Part shown: in pieces, positions 29,811 through 38,099 of the stretch
Position numbering within the stretch: position 1 is the first letter of the stretch
How the letters are laid out: every line of letters starts with the position of its first letter
Origin: an uncultured Pelagibacteraceae bacterium
GTDB lineage: Bacteria; Pseudomonadota; Alphaproteobacteria; Pelagibacterales; Pelagibacteraceae
DNA length: 64,000 nucleotides
Assembly: GCA_902531765.1 (NCBI GenBank)
Contig: CACAFC010000001.1
Location: forward strand, 62,001-126,000
Reading direction: 5' to 3'
Position numbers and translations under genes: made by a program
Notes under the pieces: generated by a model
What the model was told of the DNA's origin: nothing
Database searches by the model: none
What the model saw: the letters and a program-made list of their open reading frames with translations, nothing else

Positions 29811-30248
29811 ATTTAAGGCCTTTTTTACAGTAGCTTTTTGTATTAAGGATCTTTTTTTACTTTTAAATAAACACTTAATTATTTGGATTTTATTTCCCTT
29901 TTTAAGGCCAATATAAACTAAGCCCACAGGTTTTTTTTTGGTTCCACCTCTAGGTCCCGCTATACCAGTAATTGAAACATTGATATTGGTTTTTGAAATT
30001 CTAGATAAATTATTAACCATTGCATAACAACATTCGTAGCTCACAGCACCAAATCTCTTAATAATATTTTTATTAACTCTTAAAATCTTAATTTTTGCTT
30101 GATTAGAGTAGGTGATCAAACCTAAGCTAAATATTTTTGATGCACCACTTATTGAAGTTATAGCACTTGCTAATAATCCACCAGTGCATGATTCTACAAC
30201 CGATATTTTAATTTTTTTTCTAATTAATAATTTGATTAATGATTTCAT
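29787..30248 (-). CDS. pncC: CinA C-terminal domain protein, nicotinamide-nucleotide amidase (PncC-like)
   Basis: This is a stand-alone CinA C-terminal domain, which deamidates nicotinamide mononucleotide in pyridine nucleotide recycling. SVVESCTGGLLASAITSISG and GIAGPRGGTKKKPVGLVYIG are the family motifs. I start at the ATG at 30248 (153 aa), whose A overlaps the pgpA stop codon as TAATG. An in-frame TTG 33 bases upstream lies inside pgpA. No N-terminal molybdopterin-like domain is present, so it is the short form common in proteobacteria. Confidence 0.88.
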   Translation of the reverse strand: MKSLIKLLIRKKIKISVVESCTGGLLASAITSISGASKIFSLGLITYSNQAKIKILRVNKNIIKRFGAVSYECCYAMVNNLSRISKTNINVSITGIAGPRGGTKKKPVGLVYIGLKKGNKIQIIKCLFKSKKRSLIQKATVKKALNLVLRAAK

Positions 30249-30751
30249 TACACAAAATAACTGCTTAAAACCATAAAACAAATTAAAGATAAAACAACAT
30301 AAAATCCTGCAATTACATCATCCATAATTACACCAAAACTATTTTTGAAGTTTTTATCAAAAAAACTTACAGGAAATGGTTTTGCAATATCAAAAAATCT
30401 GAATAACACAAAACAAATACCGTAAAAAATTAAAGCTTCATTTGGTGATTTTTCTGTGCCATGTGAAATTTCATAAAGATAAATCGGAATCGATTGACCA
30501 ATAAACTCATCAATAATTACTTCTTTGGGATCTTTATTTTCATTATCTTTAATATGATGTGCTACAGCTGAAAAAGATAAAATGAAAACAACTACTAAAA
30601 ATATTAATACTATGTTTGAAGGTAAATTGAATATGTGAAAAAAAATGTAAAGAATAATTACTGTGGCTAAAGATCCAAAAGTACCTGGAATTTTTGGAAC
30701 TTTACCCAAACCAAACATTGTAACGAACAAAGTATTAATAGTTTTAATCAT
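30248..30751 (-). CDS. pgpA: Phosphatidylglycerophosphatase A
   Basis: PgpA dephosphorylates phosphatidylglycerophosphate to phosphatidylglycerol at the inner membrane. The N-terminal MFGLGKVPKIPGTFGSLATV and the acidic KDPKEVIIDEFIGQ block (about residues 75-89) are diagnostic, with hydrophobic segments around them. The 167 aa are normal. It overlaps ispDF by eight bases and the pncC-like gene by one, keeping the common ispDF-pgpA-cinA order. Confidence 0.92.
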   Translation of the reverse strand: MIKTINTLFVTMFGLGKVPKIPGTFGSLATVIILYIFFHIFNLPSNIVLIFLVVVFILSFSAVAHHIKDNENKDPKEVIIDEFIGQSIPIYLYEISHGTEKSPNEALIFYGICFVLFRFFDIAKPFPVSFFDKNFKNSFGVIMDDVIAGFYVVLSLICFMVLSSYFV

Positions 30752-31850
30752 ATTTTGTTATTGAAATAATTACTTCACACGCAATAGCTTTTTCTTTTCC
30801 AATCAAACCAAGTTTTTCAACTGTTTTACCTTTTAAATTTATTAAATCTTTTTTCAACATCATCATTTTGGATATAGAGTTAATGATATAATCTCTGTAT
30901 TTTGATACCTTAGGTTGTTCACAAATCAAATTTATATCTAAATTATTTATAAAAAAATTTGATTTATAAAGACTTTCAATGACTGGTTTTAATATTTTTG
31001 GAGATCTAATATCTTTATATTTTTTTGTGTTAGGAAAAAAGAATCCAATATCTTTATTTCTCATTGCACCTAAAATGGCATCTATGATTGAATGTAAGAT
31101 AACGTCTCCATCTGAGTGTCCTTTCAATCCTGAGTGAAAAGGTATCTTAGCACCACCTAAATAAAGCTTTTTGTTTTTAACTAATCTATGAATGTCAAAA
31201 CCAATTCCAAAAAAAGTTTTATTTAATTTTACATCACTTTTAAAAGTGATCTTATTATTAGTATTTTCTCCTTTTATTAATTTTATTTTTCTATTTTTAT
31301 TGATAAATAAAGTCGCCTCATCTGTAATTTTATTTTTTTCATTAATTGCAAGTTCGTATAATTTTTTAAATTTAAATGCTTGTGGTGTTTGAGTTAGATA
31401 AGTGTTTTCTCTATTAAGATTATATAATTCATTTTTTACTTTATATTTTATTGTATCTTTAGAATTTATATATGGAATTACAGCTATATTTTTTTTTAAA
31501 TGATTTAATAGTTGTTTTAACAATTTTATAGTAAAATCTGGTCTCGCAGCATCATGAATAAGAACGTTATTAGGTTTATACTTTTTAAGATATTTTAAAG
31601 CTATTAAAGATGAGTCAGATCTTTCTTTACCACCCCTTATTATTTTGACTGAGTTATGAATTTTTTTTTTTTTAAGATGTTTAATGTTGTTAGTTACAAC
31701 TAAAATTTTTTTAAATAGCCTAGAATTAACTGATTTTTCAATAGAGTGATCAATAATTTCTTTATTTTTATAATTGTAGAATTGCTTAGGTATTTTTTTA
31801 TGAAATCTCTTACTTTTTCCAGCAGCTAATATTACAAAATAGTTGTTCAT
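30744..31850 (-). CDS. ispDF: Bifunctional IspD-IspF enzyme of the MEP pathway
   Basis: The N-terminal half (about 1-210) is IspD, 2-C-methyl-erythritol 4-phosphate cytidylyltransferase, with ILAAGKSKRFHKKIPKQF and NVLIHDAARP. The C-terminal half (about 213-368) is IspF, the cyclodiphosphate synthase, with GIGFDIHRL and LKGHSDGDVILHSIIDAILG. The natural fusion is typical of many alphaproteobacteria. It supplies isoprenoids together with dxr and uppS earlier in the window. It starts only 26 bases from the divergent ntrY gene. Confidence 0.96.
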   Translation of the reverse strand: MNNYFVILAAGKSKRFHKKIPKQFYNYKNKEIIDHSIEKSVNSRLFKKILVVTNNIKHLKKKKIHNSVKIIRGGKERSDSSLIALKYLKKYKPNNVLIHDAARPDFTIKLLKQLLNHLKKNIAVIPYINSKDTIKYKVKNELYNLNRENTYLTQTPQAFKFKKLYELAINEKNKITDEATLFINKNRKIKLIKGENTNNKITFKSDVKLNKTFFGIGFDIHRLVKNKKLYLGGAKIPFHSGLKGHSDGDVILHSIIDAILGAMRNKDIGFFFPNTKKYKDIRSPKILKPVIESLYKSNFFINNLDINLICEQPKVSKYRDYIINSISKMMMLKKDLINLKGKTVEKLGLIGKEKAIACEVIISITKYD

Positions 31851-31862
31851 TCCTTTAAATAC

Positions 31863-31868
31863 TATAAT
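31863..31868 (+). promoter_or_regulatory. Perfect TATAAT box upstream of ntrY
   Basis: A consensus TATAAT lies in the 26-base gap between ispDF and ntrY, 8 bases before the ntrY ATG. No good -35 is seen at 17 bases (TAGTTG at 31840). If used, the ntrY RNA would be almost leaderless, as proposed for pyrG. Confidence 0.4.
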
Positions 31869-31876
31869 TCTTAAAT

Positions 31877-33655
31877 ATGGTTGAATTTTTGAAAAAAAAT
31901 ATTTTCATAATTTTCCTATCTAGTATTACACTATTTTTAGGATTTTTAACTTTTTTAACATTTATAGACAGAAGTTTTATTGAATTAAATCAAAATAATT
32001 TACAATATTTATTGCTTGTAAATATTTTATTACTTTTATCATTATTCGCATTCATTTTCTTTGAGGTTAAAAAATCTATTCGAAATGATATTGATAAAGA
32101 TGGTTTAAAATCGAATAAAAAATATATTACTTATTTTTCACTTTTCACATTAATACCTTCAATATTAATTTCAATTTTTTCACTTTTTTTATTTTCCTTT
32201 GCACTTGAAAAATATTTCGATAAAAAAGTAACAACTGTCGTAAATAATTCCTATGAACTTGCCAAAAGTTATGTTGAGGAGGTAAGAAATAAGATTGAAT
32301 CTGATATTATATTAATTGCCTTTGACACAAACAAAAGTTCTAAATTTTTAAATGACAATAAAAATGAATATATAAGGTTTTTAAAAACTCAAAGATTGAT
32401 TAGAGATATTGATGAAATACATATCATTGATCAAAATAAAAAATTACTATTTACCAATTTAGATGATCGTACAAAATATATTCCTCCAATAGATAAAACA
32501 CTAAAACTTGTATTAGATGATGATAGACCTCTTAAAATAATAAATGCTCCTGAAAACATCTCAGCCGCTATAATGAGACTTCAAGCTTTTGATAACAGAT
32601 TTTTATATATTGTAAAATATCTTGATAAAGATATATCAAAATATTTAAATGAGTCTCAGGAGGCGATTAATTTTTATTATACTGTTGAGGAAAGAAGTAC
32701 AGGTATAAAAATTTCTTTTGCAATAATATACATAATTATAGTTACTCTTTTACTTTTCATATCAATTACTATTGCTATTAGATTTTCTTCAAGATTTTTT
32801 AGGTCTATAAATAATCTAATTTCTGCATCTACCGCAATAGGAGAAGGTGATTTAACTACAAAAGTTCCTGAGATAAAAACAGATAAAGATTTGGAAATTT
32901 TAAATAAAAATTTTAATTCAATGATTGTTAGATTAAAAAATCAGCAAGATAAATTGATTATTAATGAAAGATATGAAGCATGGGGTAATCTTGCAAGAAA
33001 ATTAGCTCATGAAATAAAGAATCCTCTTACTCCAATTCAATTATCAATCGATAGAATAAAAGAAAAATATATTCAACAAGTTGATAAAAATGAAAAAGAT
33101 AATTTTGAGGAAAATTTGAAAATTATAAATAATCAGATTAAACAAATAGGTAATTTGGTTAATGAATTTTCTGATTTTGCCAGAATGCCTAAGCCAGTTT
33201 TAAAAAAAAATGATTTAATTAAGATAATTCATGAAAATATCAAATTATTATCTGAAATTGACCATTCGATTAAAATTAATTTAGATAATAAGAGTCCTTC
33301 AATCTTGTTAGAGTGTGATAAAGAACAAATTAGTAGAGTAATATTTAATTTGATTAAAAACTCTGTTGAAAGTATCCAGCAAAAAGCTGAAAACACCAGT
33401 AATTTCGATAAAATTATTACTATTGAAATTTTTGAGAGAAATAACCAAATCTATATTATAATTAAAGACAGTGGGTTAGGTTTTGAAAATATTAAAAATA
33501 ATATTAAAGATATTTTAAACCCTTACTTTACTACAAAAAAAAATGGTACAGGATTAGGTCTTTCGATAGTAAATAAAATTATTAATGATCATAATGGTGA
33601 AATAAATTTTGTTTCGATTCCAAATGGAGCAAAAATAGAAATTATATTTAATTAA
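31877..33655 (+). CDS. ntrY: NtrY-like sensor histidine kinase without a PAS domain
   Basis: The N-terminal membrane region has about three helices (residues 9-30, 42-62 and 84-110), an extracytoplasmic sensor loop and another helix near 275-300. A HAMP domain covers about 301-358. The phosphoacceptor is His378 in KLAHEIKNPLTPIQ, and the ATPase boxes are FNLIKNSVESI, DSGLGFE and NGTGLGLSIV. NtrY proteins usually place a PAS domain between HAMP and the histidine box; here only about a dozen residues separate them. The 592 aa are short for NtrY (about 750). It pairs with ntrX one codon downstream. The known role is nitrogen or redox sensing, but the signal is unknown here. Confidence 0.88.
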   Translation: MVEFLKKNIFIIFLSSITLFLGFLTFLTFIDRSFIELNQNNLQYLLLVNILLLLSLFAFIFFEVKKSIRNDIDKDGLKSNKKYITYFSLFTLIPSILISIFSLFLFSFALEKYFDKKVTTVVNNSYELAKSYVEEVRNKIESDIILIAFDTNKSSKFLNDNKNEYIRFLKTQRLIRDIDEIHIIDQNKKLLFTNLDDRTKYIPPIDKTLKLVLDDDRPLKIINAPENISAAIMRLQAFDNRFLYIVKYLDKDISKYLNESQEAINFYYTVEERSTGIKISFAIIYIIIVTLLLFISITIAIRFSSRFFRSINNLISASTAIGEGDLTTKVPEIKTDKDLEILNKNFNSMIVRLKNQQDKLIINERYEAWGNLARKLAHEIKNPLTPIQLSIDRIKEKYIQQVDKNEKDNFEENLKIINNQIKQIGNLVNEFSDFARMPKPVLKKNDLIKIIHENIKLLSEIDHSIKINLDNKSPSILLECDKEQISRVIFNLIKNSVESIQQKAENTSNFDKIITIEIFERNNQIYIIIKDSGLGFENIKNNIKDILNPYFTTKKNGTGLGLSIVNKIINDHNGEINFVSIPNGAKIEIIFN

Positions 33656-35011
33656 ATGAGTGTAGAAATATTAATTGTTGATGATAATTCAGATATAAGA
33701 AATATCTTGAACGATCTTATTGAAGACGCAGGCTATAAAACGCGATTAGCTGCAAATTATAATCAGGCTTTAAATGAAATTGACAAAAAAATGCCAGATG
33801 TTGCTATACTTGATGTTAAGTTAGATAAAGGTGATAATGATGGTATACAACTTCTAACGCATATAAAATCAAAAAATAATGATGTGCCTGTAATTATGAT
33901 TTCAGGACACGCAAATATAGAGATGGCGGTTAACTCATTAAAGCATGGGGCATTTGAATTTGTTGAAAAACCTTTTGATAAAGCAAGATTATTAAATTTT
34001 ATAAGTAGAGCTGTTGAAAATTTAAATTTGAAAACACAGAACAAAGAATACGAAAATAAACTTTTTTCTTCTTATGAATTAATCGGTGACAGTAAAAATA
34101 TTATAAATATAAAGGACCAAATTGAAAAAATTTCCATCACTGAAAGTAGGATCTTTATTAATGGTCCTTCAGGTTCTGGAAAGGAACTGATTGCACGAAA
34201 AATACACAAAAACTCAAAAAGAAAAAACAAACCCTTTGTAATAATTAATGGTGCTTTACTAGATAATGATAAATATGACTTAGAGTTATTCGGGGAAGAA
34301 AAAAATGATGGATCTATATCTTACGGTGCATTAGAGAAAGCAAATAAAGGAACACTTCTAGTAGATCAGGTTTCAGAAATACCACTAGCAATACAATCAA
34401 AAATTTTGAGAGTTTTAACAGATCAAAAATTTAAAAGAGTAAACGGTAATAATGATATAAATGTTGATGTAAGACTAATTTGTTCATCTAGTAAAGATCT
34501 TAAACAAGAGGTAGAATTAGGTAATTTCAGAGAAGATTTATTTCACAGATTAAATGTATTTGAAATTAATATTAAACCATTAAGTGAGAGAATTTCAGAT
34601 ATACCATTACTTATAAAGTATTTCTCAAATAAAATTTCTGAAAGTTATAATATCAAAAATTTAGAAATTGATGAAAATAATAGTTATATTTTGAATCATG
34701 ATTGGCATGGAAATGTAAGAGAATTAAGAAATTTAATTGAGAGAATTGCAATATTACAACCTAATACTCAAGAAAAAGTTTCGAATATTATTAAAGAGTC
34801 TTTAAAATCTGGAGTAAATACCAGCAGATTTAATGAAAATAGTTTGTCTGTGCCTTTAAAAGAGGCTAGAGAAAAGTTTGAAAAAGAGTATTTAAGTCTT
34901 CAGCTTAAAAAGTTTAATGGAAATATATCTAAAACGGCCACTTTTGTTGGTATGGAAAGAAGCGCTCTACATAGAAAATTGAAGGGTCTAGGGATAAAAG
35001 AATTTAATTAA
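33656..35011 (+). CDS. ntrX: NtrX-like response regulator with degenerate AAA+ domain
   Basis: The receiver domain (1-120) has phosphoacceptor Asp53 and acidic pocket residues Asp9/Asp10. The AAA+ domain (about 140-370) keeps Walker A GPSGSGKE at 170-177. Walker B reads LLVDQ (D237-Q238) instead of the usual DE, and the region around 211-226 has no GAFTGA loop for contacting sigma-54. A Fis-type helix-turn-helix closes the protein (about 418-447, GNISKTATFVGMERSALHRK). The protein probably acts as a DNA-binding regulator independent of sigma-54. It directly follows ntrY. Confidence 0.9.
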   Translation: MSVEILIVDDNSDIRNILNDLIEDAGYKTRLAANYNQALNEIDKKMPDVAILDVKLDKGDNDGIQLLTHIKSKNNDVPVIMISGHANIEMAVNSLKHGAFEFVEKPFDKARLLNFISRAVENLNLKTQNKEYENKLFSSYELIGDSKNIINIKDQIEKISITESRIFINGPSGSGKELIARKIHKNSKRKNKPFVIINGALLDNDKYDLELFGEEKNDGSISYGALEKANKGTLLVDQVSEIPLAIQSKILRVLTDQKFKRVNGNNDINVDVRLICSSSKDLKQEVELGNFREDLFHRLNVFEINIKPLSERISDIPLLIKYFSNKISESYNIKNLEIDENNSYILNHDWHGNVRELRNLIERIAILQPNTQEKVSNIIKESLKSGVNTSRFNENSLSVPLKEAREKFEKEYLSLQLKKFNGNISKTATFVGMERSALHRKLKGLGIKEFN

Positions 35012-35012
35012 A

Positions 35013-36404
35013 ATGAATATTATTATTTGTGGTGCTGGAAGAGTAGGTTTCACTATTGCTAAATTACTTAGTGAACAGGGTCACTCTATTACTGTTATTG
35101 ATCAATCAAGTGAGGATATACAAAAAATTAATGACTCACTTGATGTAAAAGCAATTGTTGGTAAAGCAACTTATCCTTCAATACTTGAAAAAGCAAATGC
35201 AGCTGAAACTGATATGATAATTGCAGTTACTAGAAATGATGAAATTAATATGCTAATTTGTCAAATAGCATACTCTATTTTTAATATTCCAAAAAAAATT
35301 GCTAGAATTAGATCTCAGGATTATTTAAATCCAAAGTTTACTAGGGTTTATAATAAAGAAAACTTACCGATTGATGTAATAATTTCACCAGAAATTGAAA
35401 TTGCAAGATCAATACAAAGAAAATTAGAAGCACCAGGCGCTCTAGATAGCGTCCCATTTGCTGAAAAACAAATCAGACTTTTAGAGATACTAATTAAAGA
35501 TAATTGTAAATTAATAGGTTTAAAGTTAAATGAATTAACAAATAAATTTCCAAATTTGGATGCAAACATAATTGCAATTATTAGAGAGGATAAATCTTTT
35601 ATTCCAAAAAAAACAGATCAAATAAAAGAAAATGATAAAATTTATGTGATAATAAATTCATCTCAAATGGCAGAAACTTTAGAGGCCTTTGGTCATACTG
35701 AAAAAATATCTAAAAAAATTTTGATAATTGGCGGAGGTAATATTGGTTATAATCTTGCTAAAAATATTGAGGAAACATTAGAGGGTGTGAGAGTAAAAAT
35801 TGTAGAAAAAGATAAATTACGATCAGAGTACCTTGCTAATGAACTGAATAATACGATTGTGATTAATGGTAATGGATTAGATGAGGAAGTTTTATCAGAG
35901 GCAAATCTTGATGAAGCAGAAACAGTTCTAGCACTTACCAATGATGATGAAGATAATTTGATGGTGAGTGTTCTTATTGAAAAATTTGCTAAAGATCAAA
36001 AAGATATTGAAGATAAAAGAACAATGGCTCTTATCAACAAACCAAACTATTCTCTTTTACAGTCTTCATTAAAAATTGATGATTTAATTGATCCAAGAAT
36101 GAATACAGTTTCAAGTATTTTAAAACATATTCATAAAGGGACAATTGAAAATGCTTATACAATTTCAAATGGTGAGTATGAGGTAATTGAGGCAGAGATA
36201 ATTGAGTCTTCAGAATTGATTAATAAAGAATTAAAGAATTCAAATTTGCCAGAAGAAATAAGAATCGGAGCTATTTTAAGAAACAAGAAGGTAATTATTC
36301 CAAAGTCAGATTTTGTTTTTAAAAAGGATGATCAAATTGTTTTAATTGTGAAAAAAGATGCAATTGGGGTTGTAGAAAATCTTTTTAGACTTAGCTCTGT
36401 TTAA
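35013..36404 (+). CDS. trkA: Trk potassium uptake regulatory protein TrkA
   Basis: TrkA is the cytosolic NAD(H)-binding ring that gates TrkH. It contains two tandem RCK units, each with a Rossmann domain (IIICGAGRVGFTIAKLL from residue 3; ILIIGGGNIGYNLAKNI near 237) followed by a TrkA-C domain (about 140-225 and 375-463). The 463 aa are full length. It starts two bases after ntrX, a neighbourhood common in alphaproteobacteria, and is followed four bases later by its channel gene. Confidence 0.95.
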   Translation: MNIIICGAGRVGFTIAKLLSEQGHSITVIDQSSEDIQKINDSLDVKAIVGKATYPSILEKANAAETDMIIAVTRNDEINMLICQIAYSIFNIPKKIARIRSQDYLNPKFTRVYNKENLPIDVIISPEIEIARSIQRKLEAPGALDSVPFAEKQIRLLEILIKDNCKLIGLKLNELTNKFPNLDANIIAIIREDKSFIPKKTDQIKENDKIYVIINSSQMAETLEAFGHTEKISKKILIIGGGNIGYNLAKNIEETLEGVRVKIVEKDKLRSEYLANELNNTIVINGNGLDEEVLSEANLDEAETVLALTNDDEDNLMVSVLIEKFAKDQKDIEDKRTMALINKPNYSLLQSSLKIDDLIDPRMNTVSSILKHIHKGTIENAYTISNGEYEVIEAEIIESSELINKELKNSNLPEEIRIGAILRNKKVIIPKSDFVFKKDDQIVLIVKKDAIGVVENLFRLSSV

Positions 36405-36408
36405 TTGA

Positions 36409-37815
36409 ATGTTTAAATTACAGATTAAATATTTAAGCTTTTTTTTTGGTATTGTTTCAATATTTTCTTTTTTTAATATTCTTTATTCCTACTATTTTAA
36501 TCTATATTTAAATTTAGATACTTATTATTTTACTTTAATAGCATCATCTATTTTATTTATAACTTTTTTTAAATTTGGAAAATATGATATCAAATCTAAT
36601 ATTTTTCAGAGAATATTAACCATTTTTTTAGGTTATATATTAATACCTTTAGTTTTATCAATTCCATTTTATTTCAGTATTTACAATTTAACTTTTTCAA
36701 ATTCTTTTTTTGAGGCAATATCAGGATTTACATCTACCGGTTTTACAGTTTTTGAAAATATAAAACTTATTGATCAAAGTCTAATTATCTGGAGATCATC
36801 TACTCAATGGATAGGAGGTCTTTATTTTTTATTTTCTATAATCTATTTAATAGATATTTATGATGACAGTTTTAAAAAAACTTTAACAAATTTTATATCA
36901 TTTAATAGTTCAGAAATTTTGAAACAAGCAGCTAAAATTTTTATTTTATATTCATCATTGACGATATTAATATTTATAGTTTTAAATATTTTTTCTATAA
37001 GAACTTTTGACTCATTAAATTTATCTTTAACAATAATTTCATCAGGTGGTTTTTTACCTGTGAACGAATTATCAACTATAATCAAAGAAAATGCTCAAAT
37101 AATTATATTTTCATTGTTGATGCTTTTTTCATTTTTTAGTCTTTTTTTCTCATACAATCTAATTTTTTTAAGAAAAAAAAATATTAATTTTTTTTATGAA
37201 GATCTACACTTATTTGTTTATTTATTAATTGTAACTACTATTTTTTTTCTTTTTTTTAGTTTCAATAATGATTTTCTTATAAATCTTTTTGCAATAATTA
37301 GCAGTATGACTAATATTGGTTTTTCATTAAGTTCTGGCCAAGAAAATTTGAACTTTATATTTCTAATATTGGTAATTATCGGTGGATCTTTTTTTTCAAC
37401 AAGTTCTGGTTTAAGATTTATAAAGATTTATTCATTGTTTAAGTTTTCTATAAATCAAATTTTATCTTTTAGTAGACCTAAAAATGTTTTTATGAATAGG
37501 TTAATTTTCACAAAAATTAATTTTAATCTCGATGAAATAAATAAATATTTTCTTACAATAATAATATTTATTTTATCTTTATTTATATTAACTTCATTAC
37601 TAAGCATAAGTGGAATAACATTTGTTAACTCTTTCAAGTTAGCAATTTTAACTTTAATGAATACTGTCAACTCCTCAATCTATGGTTTAAAAGAATTTGA
37701 TTTTTATAATCTTCAATTATTTAGTAAATATTGTCTTATTTTCTTCATGATTGTAGGTAGGATTGAGTTATTAACAATTTTACTTCTAATAAAAAAATTC
37801 CTTTTTAAAAATTAA
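36409..37815 (+). CDS. trkH: Trk potassium uptake channel TrkH
   Basis: An integral membrane protein of 468 aa with about ten hydrophobic helices, including four degenerate P-loop repeats such as SGFTSTGFTVFENI (about residue 105) and ISSGGFLPVNEL. Together with TrkA it imports K+ (TrkH/TrkG/KtrB superfamily). The first selectivity region with S-T-G-F-T is clear and later ones diverge, as is usual. It ends 32 bases before a tRNA gene. The hfq and hflX genes that commonly follow trkA in alphaproteobacteria are absent. Confidence 0.92.
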   Translation: MFKLQIKYLSFFFGIVSIFSFFNILYSYYFNLYLNLDTYYFTLIASSILFITFFKFGKYDIKSNIFQRILTIFLGYILIPLVLSIPFYFSIYNLTFSNSFFEAISGFTSTGFTVFENIKLIDQSLIIWRSSTQWIGGLYFLFSIIYLIDIYDDSFKKTLTNFISFNSSEILKQAAKIFILYSSLTILIFIVLNIFSIRTFDSLNLSLTIISSGGFLPVNELSTIIKENAQIIIFSLLMLFSFFSLFFSYNLIFLRKKNINFFYEDLHLFVYLLIVTTIFFLFFSFNNDFLINLFAIISSMTNIGFSLSSGQENLNFIFLILVIIGGSFFSTSSGLRFIKIYSLFKFSINQILSFSRPKNVFMNRLIFTKINFNLDEINKYFLTIIIFILSLFILTSLLSISGITFVNSFKLAILTLMNTVNSSIYGLKEFDFYNLQLFSKYCLIFFMIVGRIELLTILLLIKKFLFKN

Positions 37816-37847
37816 CTTATTATTGTATATGTAAGATTAATTTTGAT

Positions 37848-37924
37848 GCGCCCTTAGCTCAGCTGGATAGAGCATCGGTTTTCTAAACCGAGGGTCGGAG
37901 GTTCGAATCCTCCAGGGCGCGCCA
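37848..37924 (+). tRNA. tRNA-Arg (anticodon UCU)
   Basis: A complete cloverleaf: acceptor GCGCCCT (37848-37854) pairs with AGGGCGC (37914-37920), followed by discriminator G and an encoded CCA. The D stem is GCTC/GAGC, and the anticodon stem TCGGT/ACCGA holds the loop TTTCTAA with anticodon TCT at 37882-37884. It reads AGA, the main arginine codon in this AT-rich DNA. Confidence 0.97.
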
Positions 37925-37969
37925 GACATCATTTTTTCGCTGATATATTTATATAATTATTATCTTGAC

Positions 37970-37998
37970 TTGAATTTCATAGGGTCAAAATATCTAAT
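37970..37998 (+). promoter_or_regulatory. Candidate aapJ promoter
   Basis: TTGAAT (37970-37975) and TCTAAT (37993-37998) are 17 bases apart in the 175-base gap after tRNA-Arg, the longest gap in the window. The start point would be near 38005, giving aapJ a leader of about 95 bases that contains the inverted repeats at 38044-38080. Confidence 0.45.
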
Positions 37999-38043
37999 AA
38001 ATTCCTCTTGAAGAGTATTTTTGAACATGCTTAAATTGTTAAT

Positions 38044-38080
38044 ATTCAAAAGTAATTTTGAATTATTTGTTAACAAATAA
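38044..38080 (+). repeat. Two adjacent perfect inverted repeats in the aapJ leader
   Basis: ATTCAAAA (38044-38051) and TTTTGAAT (38056-38063) form an 8-base hairpin with a GTAA loop. The next 18 bases (38063-38080) are a perfect palindrome centred on GTTAAC. They end 19 bases before the aapJ ATG. They could be an operator or RNA hairpins that stabilise the messenger. Confidence 0.55.
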
Positions 38081-38099
38081 ATAAACAATAGGAAGAAAT

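Noticed and set aside
37816-38099. Integrated element at tRNA-Arg
   Set aside because: No integrase, no repeated tRNA 3' end and no phage genes follow; the next genes are a standard amino-acid transporter.
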